Part shown: piece after piece, positions 32,176 to 45,050 of the stretch
Layout: the number at the start of each line of letters is the position of its first letter
How positions within the stretch are numbered: position 1 is the stretch's first letter
Assembly: GCA_036784855.1 (NCBI GenBank)
Contig: JAZDSV010000015.1
Span: 186,001-250,000, forward strand
Length of the DNA stretch: 64,000 nucleotides
Source: Aphelidium insulamus
Lineage: Eukaryota > Aphelidiomycota > Aphelidea > Aphelidiaceae
Direction of reading: 5' to 3'
The notes under the pieces: model-generated
Told to the model about the DNA's origin: nothing
Seen by the model: only the letters and a program-made list of their open reading frames with translations
Database searches by the model: none
Made by a program: the position numbers and the translations under genes

Positions 32176-35100
32176 TTAGCGAGTTGCGCGCTCGCCAAGT
32201 GGCGCCACTTGCATGAAGCTAAACACCTTTTTGAGGTCAACGTAACCGCGTGCACTCAGTGTCAGATAGCTGTTCACTGCAGCGCCGGCTGCCTCGTACA
32301 TTTCGCCGTACGCGCCAACAATTGCTGCCACGGAATCTATCATCGCGTAAGCATACCAATACCGACATCAGATGACTTGCCGCGATCCGGAGTATTCTTG
32401 TACTTGCGCTCGGCGCGCGCCGTGTCGAATATGTGCTGATAGTACAGCATTTGCGTGTACAATGCACCGTCGGAGTACTAATTAATGTACGTCAGTTTGA
32501 TGCAAACAGTACTGGTGCAGCCAACTTGCCGTCGGGTGGAGAGTGCCGCGGCAGAATCTGGCCATGCACTGCAAGCCATTCACGGATGATTTTCGTGAGC
32601 GATTCTCACATGATGGTTCATCGCACTCCAGCCAGCCTTGATAGTACTTTTGGATGTGTGCTCGCATGCGTAGAGTCAACACATTTAGCAATGTGTTGTG
32701 CTCGACCGCCTGGCTACATTTCGGACAGCACAGGCCCGACATATATGAAGAATCCTGCAATAAAGAAGGAATATCAGCCATCACAATTTAGCGGTATTCA
32801 CTTGCCTGCACGCGAACAACACCTTTAATCAGAAACGGCTCGTTGCACTGCTGACACGGAACTTCTAGTCTTTCGGCCAGTTTGAAGCGCTCCTCATCGG
32901 AAACTTGTGAGCTCAGAGTCGGAATGTCGTCGTCGTCGTGAAGACTTCGATTCGACATGCTGCGGAATTTGGAAGAATCAAGGCCGAGGCACGATGCTAT
33001 GCGCATGTCGTCTGTGCCTTCAATTGGTCGGCAGAGGCGGGCAACCGGCGGATGAATCTGATTGTTCAAATAGTAATCAATATCGAGTTCCAGAGAAGCA
33101 CCGTCAGCATTGACTTCATTCAAATGGTAAGCACGCATTGCGTGCGGCTTCGTGTCGTCCTCATCTTTGCATATCACATACTGAATGGTATCGCCAACAC
33201 GAGCCATTTTTCCACGAGCCTTTAGACGTAGTGCCACCTGAACATGGGGTTGAGCCTTGGCATCGTTGTACTCTTCCGGTGCTTTCGTCAAAGACTATGC
33301 AAGTTGATGATACGTAATAGCGCATAATTTTACGCAAAACGCACCTTGTTGATGACGAACTTTTCTATGGGAACGCGGTGCTCCCTGATCTCTTGACCCT
33401 TTTCCGTCAAGTAGGTGTGAATATTGTTCAAGACGTTTTCGCGGTCATTGTCCGAAAGAATTTGATCTAGAACGTAGCCCGATATTTCATGTGAGAGTTC
33501 GCACCAGTCTCGTCGTACGAGATCCAAACCCTTTGTCTCCCTAGTTACAGTGAGCTGTCCGCCTTCGCCCTCCGTCACCGTCAGTGCGGCATATTTCTTC
33601 TTTTTCAACAAGAGCATACGCCGAAAGAAGCCGTCCATTTCAATCTCGAGCAATTTATACTTCTTGTTCACGGCGCTTTTCAGCTTTGCCCCGATCTGCT
33701 TGACCTCGGAAAGGTTGTCGATTGCAGTGTGGATCATAATCGAATCAGTGTCACCGTAAATTACCTGTGTAAACGTTAGTTTCTCAACACGAGTATCTGA
33801 CAACGAACTTCCAACGACAGACTCTGCTCCGCAAGAGTTACAGTGTCCTGTAAAATCTCTCGCCCCTTCGCAGTGACAAGCATTGCAATTGGTTTGGCGT
33901 AGAAGCGAGAATGCGTGAATCCCAAGCACCCGTACATGCTGTTGGCTGTGAGTTTCAGCGCTTGTTGACGAATATTTAACTGCACAATGGTTAATTATTG
34001 TATCTTATAAGCATATTCTGTACTTGAGCATATTCTGCCGATTTGCTATCGACATTTTTCATGAGACTTTTGACTTGACGGCGACGCTGTACGAGCGTTG
34101 CTAGTAGACGTGGCAAAATGCCTTGCTCAAGAGCAGAGTCTGGGATGTCAGGAATTTCTTCTTCGCCGGCGGTGCCCGTCTACATACAATTTGAGCAGGA
34201 ACGATCAGTCACTTTCCGTTGTGTACCGCTTTTCTCTCCACTGTGGTAAAGCATATGTTGTACTCTTGTATGATTGAGGGATACAAACTGTTGAAGTCGA
34301 GCAGCAAGACGTATTTGTCATAGAATCCTTTCTTCGGTTCCAGCACCAGTCCTCCGCTGTATGCTGGCTTGCGTCGTCCAGGTTTCTTTAAATCCATGTC
34401 GTTTTCTGATCATAAATGCTAAATTATCAAGATCGCGTGTAAATGGATGTACCTTCGATGTCTTCATTTTCGTCCTCGACAGCCTCCACCGCTGAATCAG
34501 TCGCCGCCGGAACATCGTGAGATTTCGGTGTGCCCTTTTTGGACTTCTTGGACTTTGTGATAGTTGTCTTTAAGCGCGCCGTTTCGGTTCGAATGGGAAA
34601 GGACTTGTCGGGCACTATATAATTGGAGCGATAAAACTCGTGCAGCAGCAAATATTCATTTCGTTCCGCTCGTCCGCCCACCATGGTCCTCGACCACAAG
34701 TTGCCGGCCAAATTTGTCAGCTGCTTGGTTAGCGGAATCATCATCATCTGAAATGCCAGCGACATGGACAAGTAAGCGTCATTTTCGCAGTGCTGAGTTA
34801 GCCATATCAGGTCGCTGGTCGAGGAGTAAAACTGTGGTATCCGCTCAAAGTCAAGCTCCTGTCTCTCAATCTGTAGCACGTCTTTCGATAGTTGGGCCAA
34901 GGAGTAGCTTTTGGATTTGATAAAGTCCTTGATAGTAAGTAACGAGATACATTTTTTATACATGCCCGACCTTTGCGGCCAGATACGTATCGCCTACGAG
35001 ACGACCGCTAGTAATCATTCGTTCTGCGTAAGTTGACTCCCCCATGCCACCAACACCACTCTGAAGCTTGGGAAATCTAGATATTTATATTTAAGCCACG

Positions 35101-37603
35101 AGAAGAGGAAAAATAATAAATTACATTTTACGGCGAACCCGGCCAAGCCGCGACCAGTGGTCGAGTCCAAGGTCTTTCATCCTATGCAAAAGAACGTCTA
35201 AATCAAACCCCAAGAAATTGTGGCCGACAAGAACGTCCGGATCAGACAAATGGATAATTGCTGCAGACAATGAGCCAAAGTCGTGATAAATAAGCGCCGC
35301 ACCAGTTATGTAATTCAGCAAACTTTTCTCCGTCTTCTGAAGCTCAATTTTCGAGTTGGATTGACGTGCAGCTTCATTGAATCCAATCGGGAAGATGTTG
35401 CTGCCAAGCTGGCGAATTGCCGTGTACTTTGATACCAGATTGCGATCTTCGGCGGAGGTAGCGCTTTCGGCCGAAACTAGTCTGGTTACGAAACAAAATG
35501 TTTGTACAATCAAGACTCATACCTTTGTGGTAAACGAGCGCACTGACAACCACAATTTCGTTGACATTCTTTTGATAATTCATCACTGTTTTTAGTGATA
35601 AGCTCATTACGGTCAGAGGGGGCGCGCTTCGACAATACTCCGGATATTCTCCAGTATCAAGCATCATATCGCTTATCGGACGGACATTATATTGGTCGCA
35701 GCTCTGCAGTCGCTCTGCATTATCTGTGGAGAAGGCGACAGCCGCCTCAGTCTTGCACCAGGAAACGCTCATCATCTGGAAAGTAGGATCTCTGATTTCA
35801 ATCCACGAGGGTCCCATAAAGTTTGCTCGTAAAAGTAGCAATTCCAGCGCTGATGTGTTGCTCCCAAAGACATGACTAAAAGTTTTGCCCTTGAGGTCGG
35901 AAGACAATGCGGCACCTGTATCGTTAGACACATTATAAAAATATTGTGAAGATGCACCTGTAAACGGATAATTCACTTCAATCCAGTCTGCCTCAACCGG
36001 AACATCAGGAACCTCAAACGCATACTTGCGTCGAGCTTCTTGCAAAGACCAATTCATTATGCGCTTGCGTGTGAATAACGAATCCAGCTCTTCCCAAATC
36101 ATTTGCAGATCAACTTCGGTTTCTGTCTCATGTCCGGTGTCTGTATCAAATTTTAAAAATTCCGATAAATAACAGCGAGTATTCACCATCTAGAACGTGG
36201 ACTCGCGGTAGAAAGTAAACACTGCGTTCGATCGCGTTAACGGACACGCAGCAGCTGACAAACTTGTCTTCAGCTTTGTTGAAAACCTGGGAATTAAGAA
36301 AGCATGCATGATTCTGTAAGATTACCTTTCCGAATAGATAGACAAGCCCGGAAAGTCCTTCGCAAGCGTCTAGCCAGTACATGAGCAAGGAACCGTTTGA
36401 CTGCAAATAATTGCTAGGGTTTGATGTGGCAGCCGATCCAAACGATGCGGGAATAGTAGCTGGATATACTTGCGAGGGCTGTTCGGTGATATTTTGACGC
36501 CATGCTGCCATTCGAGGATCAAAGTTTCCATGAAGCGGCTTGGTCGACGTAGCTACATTTGACGGCTGCAGAACTTTACGTCCTTCTACATTCTTTTTGA
36601 CGACTCGTGTTTTAACCTTCAAGCCATTGATTGGCAGAGTGTCGTCCGGGTCGACAGCGTGAACTTCGTCCATACTTGCATCTGTGCTCTCGTCAGGCAC
36701 TGCCGCGTCGGCCGGAGCCTCAGCGTCTTCAACATCGAAATCAGGTGGCTCTGGAACGCTTTCGTCTGCAACATCTTCAACCACAGGAGCTGGCGGACTT
36801 TCCACCTTAACCTTGTAATATTAACAATTAGTCAGTAAAGTGACACTTAAAAACCTACATCGAACGATGGCATCAACGAACTGACAGGTCGCTTTTGTTC
36901 AGATCGATCGGATATTTTAACCTTTTTCACCGATCGATTATCGGGTCGTACATATGGATTTTTCTTGTGGATGGCTAGTGCTTCGGCGCAAGCCTGGTCC
37001 ATTTGATTGAATAAACTGTTCAACTCATCGTCATCGATATCAACCTTTGTACGATTAGTGCCATGGAGTAGTTAACATGACAAATGGTAACCTTTGCGGC
37101 TGCGGGTGCAATCGTGGCTGGCCCTACTACATCGCTCCGTTTCTTAGATGCTAGTAATGCTCGCTTATGGAACATGGTTTCGATATCCTGCCCATGTTTT
37201 GACTTTTCCTTCTTTTTTGACTTTTTGTCTGGATGGGCGTGAATTACAGCATATACGCAAGTTACGTAATTGAGAATATTAATGCACCTTTTCTGGACGA
37301 TTGCCCAGCCGCGGAATCATCACTGCCGTACCCGTCTTCGGCAGAGCGATCCCAGTCATCACCACCGTGATCCGCATAGCCCAGACCATCATCATCGACA
37401 ACGAAATCATCTTCCTGCAGCCGCTTGCGCACAATCATCTGATAGTCAGCCTCGTCCACCTCGTCGTAAATGCGATCATCATCGTCGCCAGTGTTGGCAA
37501 CATCGGCCAGACCCCGGGAGCCAGCTTCACGACGTGCACGCAACTTGTCCAATGCCGAGGCCTTTTTGCCATCACCCTTTACTGTTCGCCGCGACTCGCT
37601 CAT
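32176..37603 (-). CDS. POL1: DNA polymerase alpha catalytic subunit
   Basis: About 18 exons on the minus strand. The N-terminus ([14 protein letters not shown]) leads to [20 protein letters not shown], the POLA1 Pol-alpha N-terminal motif. An inactive exonuclease region has [16 protein letters not shown]. Family B motifs are [15 protein letters not shown] (A, ~34260-34305), [14 protein letters not shown] (B, ~33905-33950) and [11 protein letters not shown] (C, ~33740-33770). The C-terminus has zinc-binding CPKC, ECDEPSC and RGTLHPT followed by [18 protein letters not shown]. The enzyme extends RNA primers with primase at replication start. Three of the last introns (32755-32805, 32478-32529, 32337-32380) have GCAAGT donors; these restore the family alignment. 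The start codon is 202 bp from that of CYT1 on the other strand. Confidence 0.94.
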
Positions 37604-37804
37604 GTCGCCGTGTCCAGAGAAGGCGCAGAACACACACGGCACAAACGCAGCGTGTTTCAAAACAGTGCCGCCAACTTGCATTGCCAACCCTGACCGAATC
37701 TTGCAATTGGCGGGCGACCTTACCACCCACACACTTAAACTATTCCATTCCCGCTGCACACGCCGCTGCCACACCCGCTGCGTGCAGTCTCTGTCCAACT
37801 GCAC
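37604..37804. promoter_or_regulatory. Bidirectional promoter region between POL1 and CYT1
   Basis: Only 201 bp separate the two divergent start codons, so both promoters must lie here or overlap the coding ends. No TATA box stands out on either strand. Confidence 0.45.
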
Positions 37805-38933
37805 ATGTTCCGGTTCACACGGCCAAAGGTGCGATGCGCCTCTCTGCTGAGCAATGCTGCTTTTGTACCGGTTACTTACATCTCGCGCTCAATAGGTTTC
37901 CCCAGCTGCTGCTGCGTCATGGCTAACTTCGGCCAGCGTGGTAGCCACGGCCGTCACTGTCGGCTACGTGCTCACCCCACGCTCTAAAGTGGTGCAGAAT
38001 TTTCATGTTTCCATCTCGGATGACCCCAACCATGGTCTGCACCCGCCTCACTATCACTGGGAACACAAGGGCATGATGAAGACGTTTGACCATGCTGCGT
38101 ACGGTTTCTGCGTGCCGCCTACTATTCCGTTCCATTAGTTGAATTTACCTGTAGTATTCGCCGTGGATTCCAGGTGTATCGTGAAGTGTGCTCGTCGTGC
38201 CACTCGCTGAAGCTTATTGCGTTCCGCAATCTTATTGGCGTGTCGCACACTGAGGACGAGGTGAAGGCACTGGCCGCCGAATATGAAATCGATGACGGGC
38301 CAAATGAGCACGGAGAGATGTTCAAGCGTTCTGGAAAGGTAACTATCTGTGTTAATAAGTATTGCCACCCGCATTGGCTGACGTCATTAATTGCAGCCGG
38401 CCGACTACTTCCCCCTAACATACCCTAATGACGAAGCGGCCCGTGCCGGAAATGCCGGTGCACTTCCGCCAGATCTCAGCTGCATCAGCAAGGCGCGCAT
38501 GAATAATGAAGACTACATTTTCTCGCTTCTGACCGGCTACTACGATCCGCCGGCGGGGCTCAAGGTTCGCGAAGGCTTGCACTATAACCCGTACTTTCCG
38601 GGCGGTTCGATAGCCATGGCACGAGCTCTGTACGATGGCGTTGTAGAGTATGAGGACGGTACGTAAGCGCGTTTATGATATATGTACGATATTTTGGTGC
38701 TTGACTAAATTGCAGGTACACCTGCTACCGCCTCACAAATGGCCAAAGATGTGTCCACGTTCTTGGCCTGGGCATCCGAACCTGAGCATGACGAGCGCAA
38801 GAAAATGGGGTTCCGCGCGATGCTCATTCTGACCACCCTCACAGCGCTCACCTACTGGTGGAAGCGCCACACATGGAGCTACCTGAAGACGCGCAAGATT
38901 GTCGTCCTACCAACCACCAAGATCCGCAAGTGA
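37805..38933 (+). CDS. CYT1: Cytochrome c1, complex III
   Basis: Exons 37805-37864, 37896-38098, 38155-38338, 38397-38658 and 38716-38933 give 308 aa. A bipartite mitochondrial targeting region ([15 protein letters not shown], then a hydrophobic segment [13 protein letters not shown]) precedes [17 protein letters not shown]. The heme site VCSSCH, the axial-Met region [13 protein letters not shown] and the conserved [17 protein letters not shown] are intact, and the C-terminal anchor helix ([14 protein letters not shown]) ends in KTRKIVVLP. It carries electrons from the Rieske protein to cytochrome c. Intron 1 is only 31 nt. The donor for intron 2 sits inside GCTGC, giving the family IRRGFQVY. 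Confidence 0.96.
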
Positions 38934-39090
38934 GCACGGGCGGTACGTACGTGCCAACTGGCAATAAATCGTCTCAGACAATTGCTACTCTTATAATTGC
39001 TTGCAAGAGACAGATGTCTTCAATTTTTCTTTATTAGGCGCCGATGCAATCATGCTTGTTTGTATAAAAACATCCAACATTGCCGACACT

Positions 39091-40111
39091 CTACTCGTCC
39101 TGGGCGGCCAGGGTGTGCATGAACGCGGCCTTGCGCTGCTTGACCTTGTCCTTGCGCTGCTTCTGGTTGAGAGCCTTCTTGCGGTAGACGGCAGTCTCTT
39201 TCTTCCACTTCTCCTTCACCTCGGCCGGGACGACCTTTTTCTCGCGGACAGGGTTGGCGCGGATGGCGGCGTGTGCGTTCTCGTACATCTCCTCCATGTT
39301 GTCTGCGTTGATACCGGCAGCCAAGTAGGTGCTGAACTGGCGCTTGAATGCCTCGTCATCGTCTTCCTCCAGCACGGACATGTACTCTGACACGTGGCCG
39401 CCGAAAATGTAGTCGCGCAGGGTCTCGGCATCCAGTGTCTTGGCAGCCGCGTCGTAGCCCGGAAAACGCTTCTCAGAGTGCGGAATGTACAAGCCGCCAT
39501 CGGACGCGCCCTTCATCGCGCCAAAGACTTTTGCGCCGGTGGTGGTGCGCTTGAGTCCCACGTCCAGGTAGCACTTGAACGGGCGAGGGCCATCCTCAAG
39601 CGCTTCCACCTCGGTGAACTGACCATCGGGCTCCACGACACCTTCGTACTTGTCGGCCAGGCCAACCTTGTGGAGGAGACGACGCGCGCACAGCAGACCG
39701 GTGCAGTATGCTATCACAATTATTACACGCGTTCAACGCGATGAGCATGGGAAGACTTACCGGCAGACCAGTTGGTCAGACCAGCCTTGACACCGTAGGC
39801 AGGTAACTCGGAGCTGTAGGCCGATGCCATGACAAAGTCTCCCTGGATCTTGCTGTACACCACCTGGCAAATAACTTGGCTGTTGGTGAAGCGAACCACC
39901 AGCCGGTACTTGGGCGAGTTGTACTTGTTCTTGTCCTGCACCACCAGGCGCTTGCGCGCGTAGTAGTCGGTCTTGCCCTCTCTACGTCTTCGGTACTTGA
40001 CCTGGAAGCGCTTGTAGTACGCCTTGTTCTTCACGAGTTTGACGAAAGGCTGTAGAGTTATTAGCGAGAGATCCGGGACACCACAGGGTGATCTGAATGG
40101 ATACATACCAT
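39091..40111 (-). CDS. RPL5: 60S ribosomal protein L5 (uL18)
   Basis: Exons (minus) 40109-40111, 39761-40049 and 39091-39710 give 303 aa. The first exon is the ATG alone; the protein continues [43 protein letters not shown] strand, [34 protein letters not shown] and the basic tail [21 protein letters not shown]5 binds 5S rRNA with L11. An intron directly after the start codon is shared with the divergent neighbour RPL14. Confidence 0.96.
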
Positions 40112-40340
40112 ATTGGCGCGTATCAAGAGAACCGAGCGTTTTAAATGGGAGAGGTGCCGGTGTGGATGGACGGATGCGTGGCGGATGATCGTATGGCGGG
40201 CGTGCAGTATTGCCATCACTCAACCTTAGCCTTGACCAGGCAGGGATAAGCCAATCATTGGAGCGCCAGTTCCCAATTGCCAACTTGCCGCCCCACCGCC
40301 CGCTGCTTCACTCATCCACGCACCCGCTACGCCGCTGACA
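40112..40340. promoter_or_regulatory. Bidirectional promoter region of RPL5 and RPL14
   Basis: 229 bp separate the divergent start codons of two large-subunit ribosomal protein genes. Co-expression from a shared control region is a reasonable inference. No known ribosomal-protein promoter motif is recognised. Confidence 0.5.
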
Positions 40341-40851
40341 ATGGCAAGTAGTAGTAGCCCACGTTACCGCAGATTCTTCTCGCAACTGACACGGCGATGT
40401 AGGTCTTTTCCCGCTACGTTGAGATCGGCCGCGTGGCCATGATCACCTACGGCCCGATGGTTGGCAAGCCCGTGGTCATTATCGACATTGTCGACCAGTC
40501 CCGCGCGCTGGTGGAGGGCCCTACTAGTGGCGTTCCGCGCCACGTCGTCTCTTTCCGCCGCCTGCAGCTGACTGACTTCAAGATTGAGGTTCCTCGCGCC
40601 GCCGGCAGTGCCGCCCTGGCCAAGGCCGCCGCCAAAGCTGACTTGCCAGCGCTGTGGAAGAAGTCTGCATTCGCGAAGAAGCAGGAATCGCGCACCAAGC
40701 GTGCCGCAATGACTGACTTTGACCGATTCAAGCTTATGCTGGCCAAGAAGCAGGTATGTCTGGGGGTAATATTGTCATGTATGGAAATTCACATCGTTAG
40801 CGCCGCGTGCTGGTGTTCCGCGAAGTCAGCAAGTTGAAGAAGGCCCAATGA
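40341..40851 (+). CDS. RPL14: 60S ribosomal protein L14 (eL14)
   Basis: Exons 40341-40343, 40403-40753 and 40801-40851 give 134 aa. After the lone ATG exon, the protein reads VFSRYVEIGRVAMITYGP, KPVVIIDIVDQSRALVEGP, FRRLQLTDFKIEVP and KRAAMTDFDRFKLMLAKKQ, the standard eL14 blocks. The first intron begins GCAAGT and ends TAG; there is no usable GT donor next to the ATG, and the family N-terminus (M-V-F) demands this junction. Confidence 0.95.
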
Positions 40852-40911
40852 GAATAAAGACGCAACACCGCGTACACTTGGCATACTTCACTTACACATT
40901 AGCGCGCATTG

Positions 40912-43820
40912 TTATCTTTTACTGCTGCTGTATATTGCTGTCGCTTGCGATGCACTGTTCTTTTTCTTTTGCTTCATCGCCAGCACCAGTTCATGCTTAT
41001 CAATTGTGGATGTGCTGCCATTTTCATTCGCAACTTGAATTGGCGCTTTGCTGGTACTATTATTATTGTTGTTTCCGGGTAGTTGCAAACCGTTCAAAGC
41101 AATGGATAATCCGTTGAGAGTTGACGCGCCACTTTTCGACAGACTATTGCCACTGGTATTCAGTACAGTCGAAGGCTGCTTGCCTGCAACAGCGTTCTGA
41201 ATTTTTCTATCCTGAGGGGCTGCGGCCGCACTGACACTCCGTTGGTGTCGAAATGACGGTGACACTGTCATTGAGCCGTTGGATTGCGGTCCATTGACAA
41301 AGTGAAAGGTATTGCGCGACGTCAAACTAGCCGATGGAAGCGTGTGCGACCGCCTGTCCGTCGCGTCAATGAGTGGAATGGACTGTCGACTTGATTGTCG
41401 CGAAATCGGTGTCGCTGTTTGGGAAGTCGTGCGCGACGCCGCGTACTTGACTAATTCGATCTTGGCCTGCAGCTTGGCCATTTGGTGCCTCTGATGTTCG
41501 CCACGCCATGCTTGAATACTTAATACTAGCAGTCGCCGATGTCCAGCGCTCTCGATACCAAGTCTTTCCAGATCAGCATCGGTGTAAGTAACCGCCTCCG
41601 CAAGATCAATGTTGCGCTTATTGAAAAGCGGCAGATACTGCGAGAACTCGAGCAGCTCCAGAAAGGTCGCGATGTCCTTGGCATCGTAAATTGATGGTGC
41701 ACTTTCAACTGTCTGATGTGCTGGCTGTGGCGATACTGGAGCTTTTAACGGAGACATTGTAACCGGTGATAGATCCAGGAACACATTACTGTTGCCACTC
41801 CGTTCCCGCCGATGTCTCAGCGAGCTTCTCTTTGAGCTGTCGTCAACTTCATCGCCATACATTTGACGCACACTGTTCATCTGAGACAGTTGTAGCTGCA
41901 TGGTATAGTCCTGAACCGATGTCCTGCGACCACCAGAATCTGTGGAGCTATAGAATTGCCGAATGTCGGACCTTTCCATCTAATGTATGAGACAGTACTA
42001 TTATGTATGTATAGCCGCACCTCTGTTACTGCAGGCGAAAGGCTATAGCGTTCGCTGTCACCCAAATTCATCCCAGACAATTTCTGTGATACGGAGCTAT
42101 TATCGGACGCTCGGCGAGTGGTTTGTTGGGTTTCTTTTCTTTTTTTAATAAAATGTGGTTTGTCGCTCTGTGGCTGCTTGTCTGGTTGAGTAATCTTTGC
42201 GCTGCCATCTGGAACTGGATCCCGTTTCAATTTGTGCAGTAGCTTTGACAGCCACCACTGCGGGCGTTCTTCCGCCACAGCGGACTTGTGCGAGCCTGCA
42301 GCGTAGTATGAGCTAAGGACAGTTCTGTACTCTAAATGGCCTTGCCGTTGGTGGAAGCCGTGTCACCATTGTGATCTTCAATTCGGATGGCCCTCTTTAG
42401 GAGGGACACGATTTCGCTATTGCTTGTCAAGGACCGCAGTAGGGACTCGGATTCTTGCGGTGACTCCACGACTATTGTTGCTCCGTGCTGGTCAATTAAC
42501 AACCGCACCACATCGACGTGATTGTAGTAGGCAGCATGCATCAACGCTAGCACAGTCTGTCAACATCACAATCATCAATTTGGTGTTTACATACCATTCC
42601 AGCCACTGTCGTCTTTAACATTTACCAGTGAGCCGTGATGCAGCACAAGTCGCACTATGGACAGGTCGCCCTTTATGCACGCCAACATGAGCGCAGTGTA
42701 GCCGTCCTTTGGGTCGCGTGCAGAGGCCACCACTCCGGGCTCTGCTTGAACAATCCCTATAACAGAGCCATGATCATCGTTTGCAATGGCATCAAATATT
42801 TTGTGTCGAGGTTTGCGCGTCAAGGAGTCTATACTGTTTAGTAGTCGCACGAATAATAGTATGAGCCATACCATCACGCCTTGTTGCTGCGGGCATATCC
42901 GTCTGCCTGAGAGGTGGGCGCCCGGACGCGACCAAAATCAAATTGGCAATGTCAATGCGGTTGCGAGCAGTGGCAATGTCCAGCGCTGTCTGTCCCGACC
43001 ACGCTTTCACGTCCACATCGGCGCCATATTCCAGCAGCTGTGCCACAAGCTCTATGTGCACAATTGGACACCAATATAAATAAACATATGTAAGTACCGT
43101 TCGCACAACCAGCGTTCGCGGCATACATTAGCGCCGTCCAGCCGGTCAGACCGCATTGAGCATTGCATTCAGCACCGCGCTGCAGCAACATGGACGCCAT
43201 GGCCCCGTCGGCCAACTGACACGCAATCATGAGCGCCGTGTAGCCGCTGCCGGCCGCCTGCGACCGCGGACCGCCGCCAGAATTCAGCAGCAGTTGCCGA
43301 TTGCAGCTGGCCCCGTGTTGTAGCAGCAACTCCACCATGGCCAAGTGGCGCCGCCGCACCGCGCACATGAGCGCCGTCAATCCAAACTCTGAGGCGGCGT
43401 TCGGGTCACAGCCGCGCCACGAGACTAGGACGCGCGCCACGGCCAACGCGTTATGGTAAGCCGCCACCGCAAGCGCCGTCCACCCATAGTCGTTGCGGCA
43501 GTTGACGTCGGCGCCGGCCTGCGCAGTGTAAACAGGTGTAAGTAGACCAGCACCATCGCCCACTCACCCACCTGTAACAGTTGGTAAACGGTGTCGGAGT
43601 GGCCGTTGGCGGCGGCGTAGAGCAGGGCCTGGTTGCCGCACACTGCATCACGGCAGGCAAACAGCGGTGTCTGGCCGGTGCGACGGTGTGCGGCACTGAG
43701 CTGCAGCAGGTGCTGGGCGTTGCCAGCGCGCGCACACCCCATCACGGCCTCCACCGCCGCCGCTCTGTCCTCACCAGACTCTGCACCGCTGGCTCCACTG
43801 GCATGCGCAGCAGTGGACAT
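40912..43820 (-). CDS. Ankyrin-repeat and SAM-domain protein
   Basis: Seven exons (minus): 43572-43820, 43098-43518, 42872-43051, 42595-42828, 42346-42546, 42021-42295 and 40912-41979, joining to 875 aa. About eight ankyrin repeats fill residues ~45-400 (GWTALAVAAYHNALAVARVL, GYTALMIACQLADGAMASML, GWTALMYAANAGC, GYTALMLACIKGDLSIVRLV, GWNALMHAAYYNHVDVVRLL). A SAM domain follows near residue 590 (IATFLELLEFSQYLPLFNK, LERLGIESAGHRRLLVLSI), then a Ser/Asn-rich tail. The intron 42296-42345 has a GCAAGG donor; without it the ankyrin part would stop and the SAM part would lack an ATG. Likely a scaffold protein; partners unknown. Confidence 0.83.
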
Positions 43821-44141
43821 GTTGGAAGGAGAAAGACGCGAGTGACGGTTGTCATGGAGGTGGGGGCAACGTGGTAAAGGCTCCGCGGTGCTTATGCCGT
43901 GTGCGGGCCACGTGGCAATCAGTGCGCGTGGCCATGTCGCCTCACCGCCGCGGGCACACCACCACTAACTACACCACCGCCGCTCTCTACATACCACCGG
44001 CTCACAGGCATGGCGCCACCTGCAGCTACACCTTACCGGTGCAGTCTAGTAAGGCGCAACGCCATCAGACGCGCTCGACAGAGCAGCGCAACTACGCCAC
44101 CAAGGAGCAGCCATGCTGCTGTGACACCGCTTGACACGGCT
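43821..44141. other. Intergenic gap, nothing found
   Basis: GC-rich 321-bp spacer between the ankyrin-SAM start and the SRP receptor beta stop (both minus). It contains open frames on the plus strand but no coding evidence. Confidence 0.45.
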
Positions 44142-45050
44142 CTATTGGGCGGCACACAACACTCGCTCCACCGCGGCCGCCACGGTGTCTGCATTGCCAC
44201 GACCGCCACCACTGCCATCTAATGCACCACCTGCGCCACTGCTGTCAATAAAGTCCATGTCAATCGTGTCGGCCAGGTGTGCAAACGTGAATGGCACGCC
44301 CTCTGTGCCGAGGTAGGCCTCCGCCTCCGCCGCGCCATCATCAACTACGGCCAGAGTGCCGACATCGCGACTGCGCGTGTCCCGCAACTGGTCCACGTCC
44401 GCCTCCAGGCCGTCTCGAATGCGCGTCAGGGGTGCGGCACCATCACAGCCCTGCTTGCCGCACACAACCGTCAGTCGGCATGGGCGGCGCTGTTGTGGCT
44501 GGTCCCGAGCCACCAGCAGCATTAGCACCGCGTACAGATACTCTGCCACCGCACGACGCTCCGCCGCCCAGCCGGCAGCGTTCACCACAAACACCAGGTG
44601 AAGCGGTGTGGCCGTGCGCTGGCTCAGACACTCTTGCAGCCTCGCCATCGCCACATCCCGCAGCCGTGGGTGGCCAGGCAAGTCCACCACCGTCACACGC
44701 ACCATAGCCCTCATTCGCTCACCATTATCGCCACCAAGATGATCACCACCTCGAGGCAGGTTTACGGTGCACTGGTTGGCGGCCAGGGAGGTGCATGAGG
44801 GCAGCGGGCGCCCGTACCGTAGCCGGCAGAACAGGGCCGTCTTGCCAGCACCCGGTCCACCCAGCAGCAATGCCACCTTGTCATCACCGCCATCCTTGGT
44901 CACATGGACGCCAAGCAGCTTGCCAAACACGCGCAGACGGCCCCATAGCCAGGCCACGCTGATGCCAAGCACAATCAATGCGGCCACCAGTGTCAACGCC
45001 GTGTCCATTGATGTACTACTACTAATATTGTGTGCATAATATGCTCCCAT
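44142..45050 (-). CDS. SRP102: Signal recognition particle receptor subunit beta
   Basis: Single exon, 302 aa. An N-terminal membrane anchor (LTLVAALIVLGISVAWLWG) precedes a small GTPase domain: P-loop LLGGPGAGKTALFCRL, switch region, G3 VVDLPGHPRLRD and a G4-like VVCGKQGCD. SRP-beta anchors SRP-alpha on the ER and helps hand over ribosomes to the translocon. The G4 motif departs from the common NKxD (GKQGCD), as it often does in this family. Acidic and Gly-rich inserts make the C-terminal half longer than in yeast or animals. The first true ATG is used. Confidence 0.88.
   Translation of the reverse strand: MGAYYAHNISSSTSMDTALTLVAALIVLGISVAWLWGRLRVFGKLLGVHVTKDGGDDKVALLLGGPGAGKTALFCRLRYGRPLPSCTSLAANQCTVNLPRGGDHLGGDNGERMRAMVRVTVVDLPGHPRLRDVAMARLQECLSQRTATPLHLVFVVNAAGWAAERRAVAEYLYAVLMLLVARDQPQQRRPCRLTVVCGKQGCDGAAPLTRIRDGLEADVDQLRDTRSRDVGTLAVVDDGAAEAEAYLGTEGVPFTFAHLADTIDMDFIDSSGAGGALDGSGGGRGNADTVAAAVERVLCAAQ

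Noticed and set aside
32337-32362. A 26-nt GT-AG intron in the last part of POL1
   Set aside because: A GCAAGT donor at 32380 gives a 44-nt intron with the same frame, in line with other introns here.
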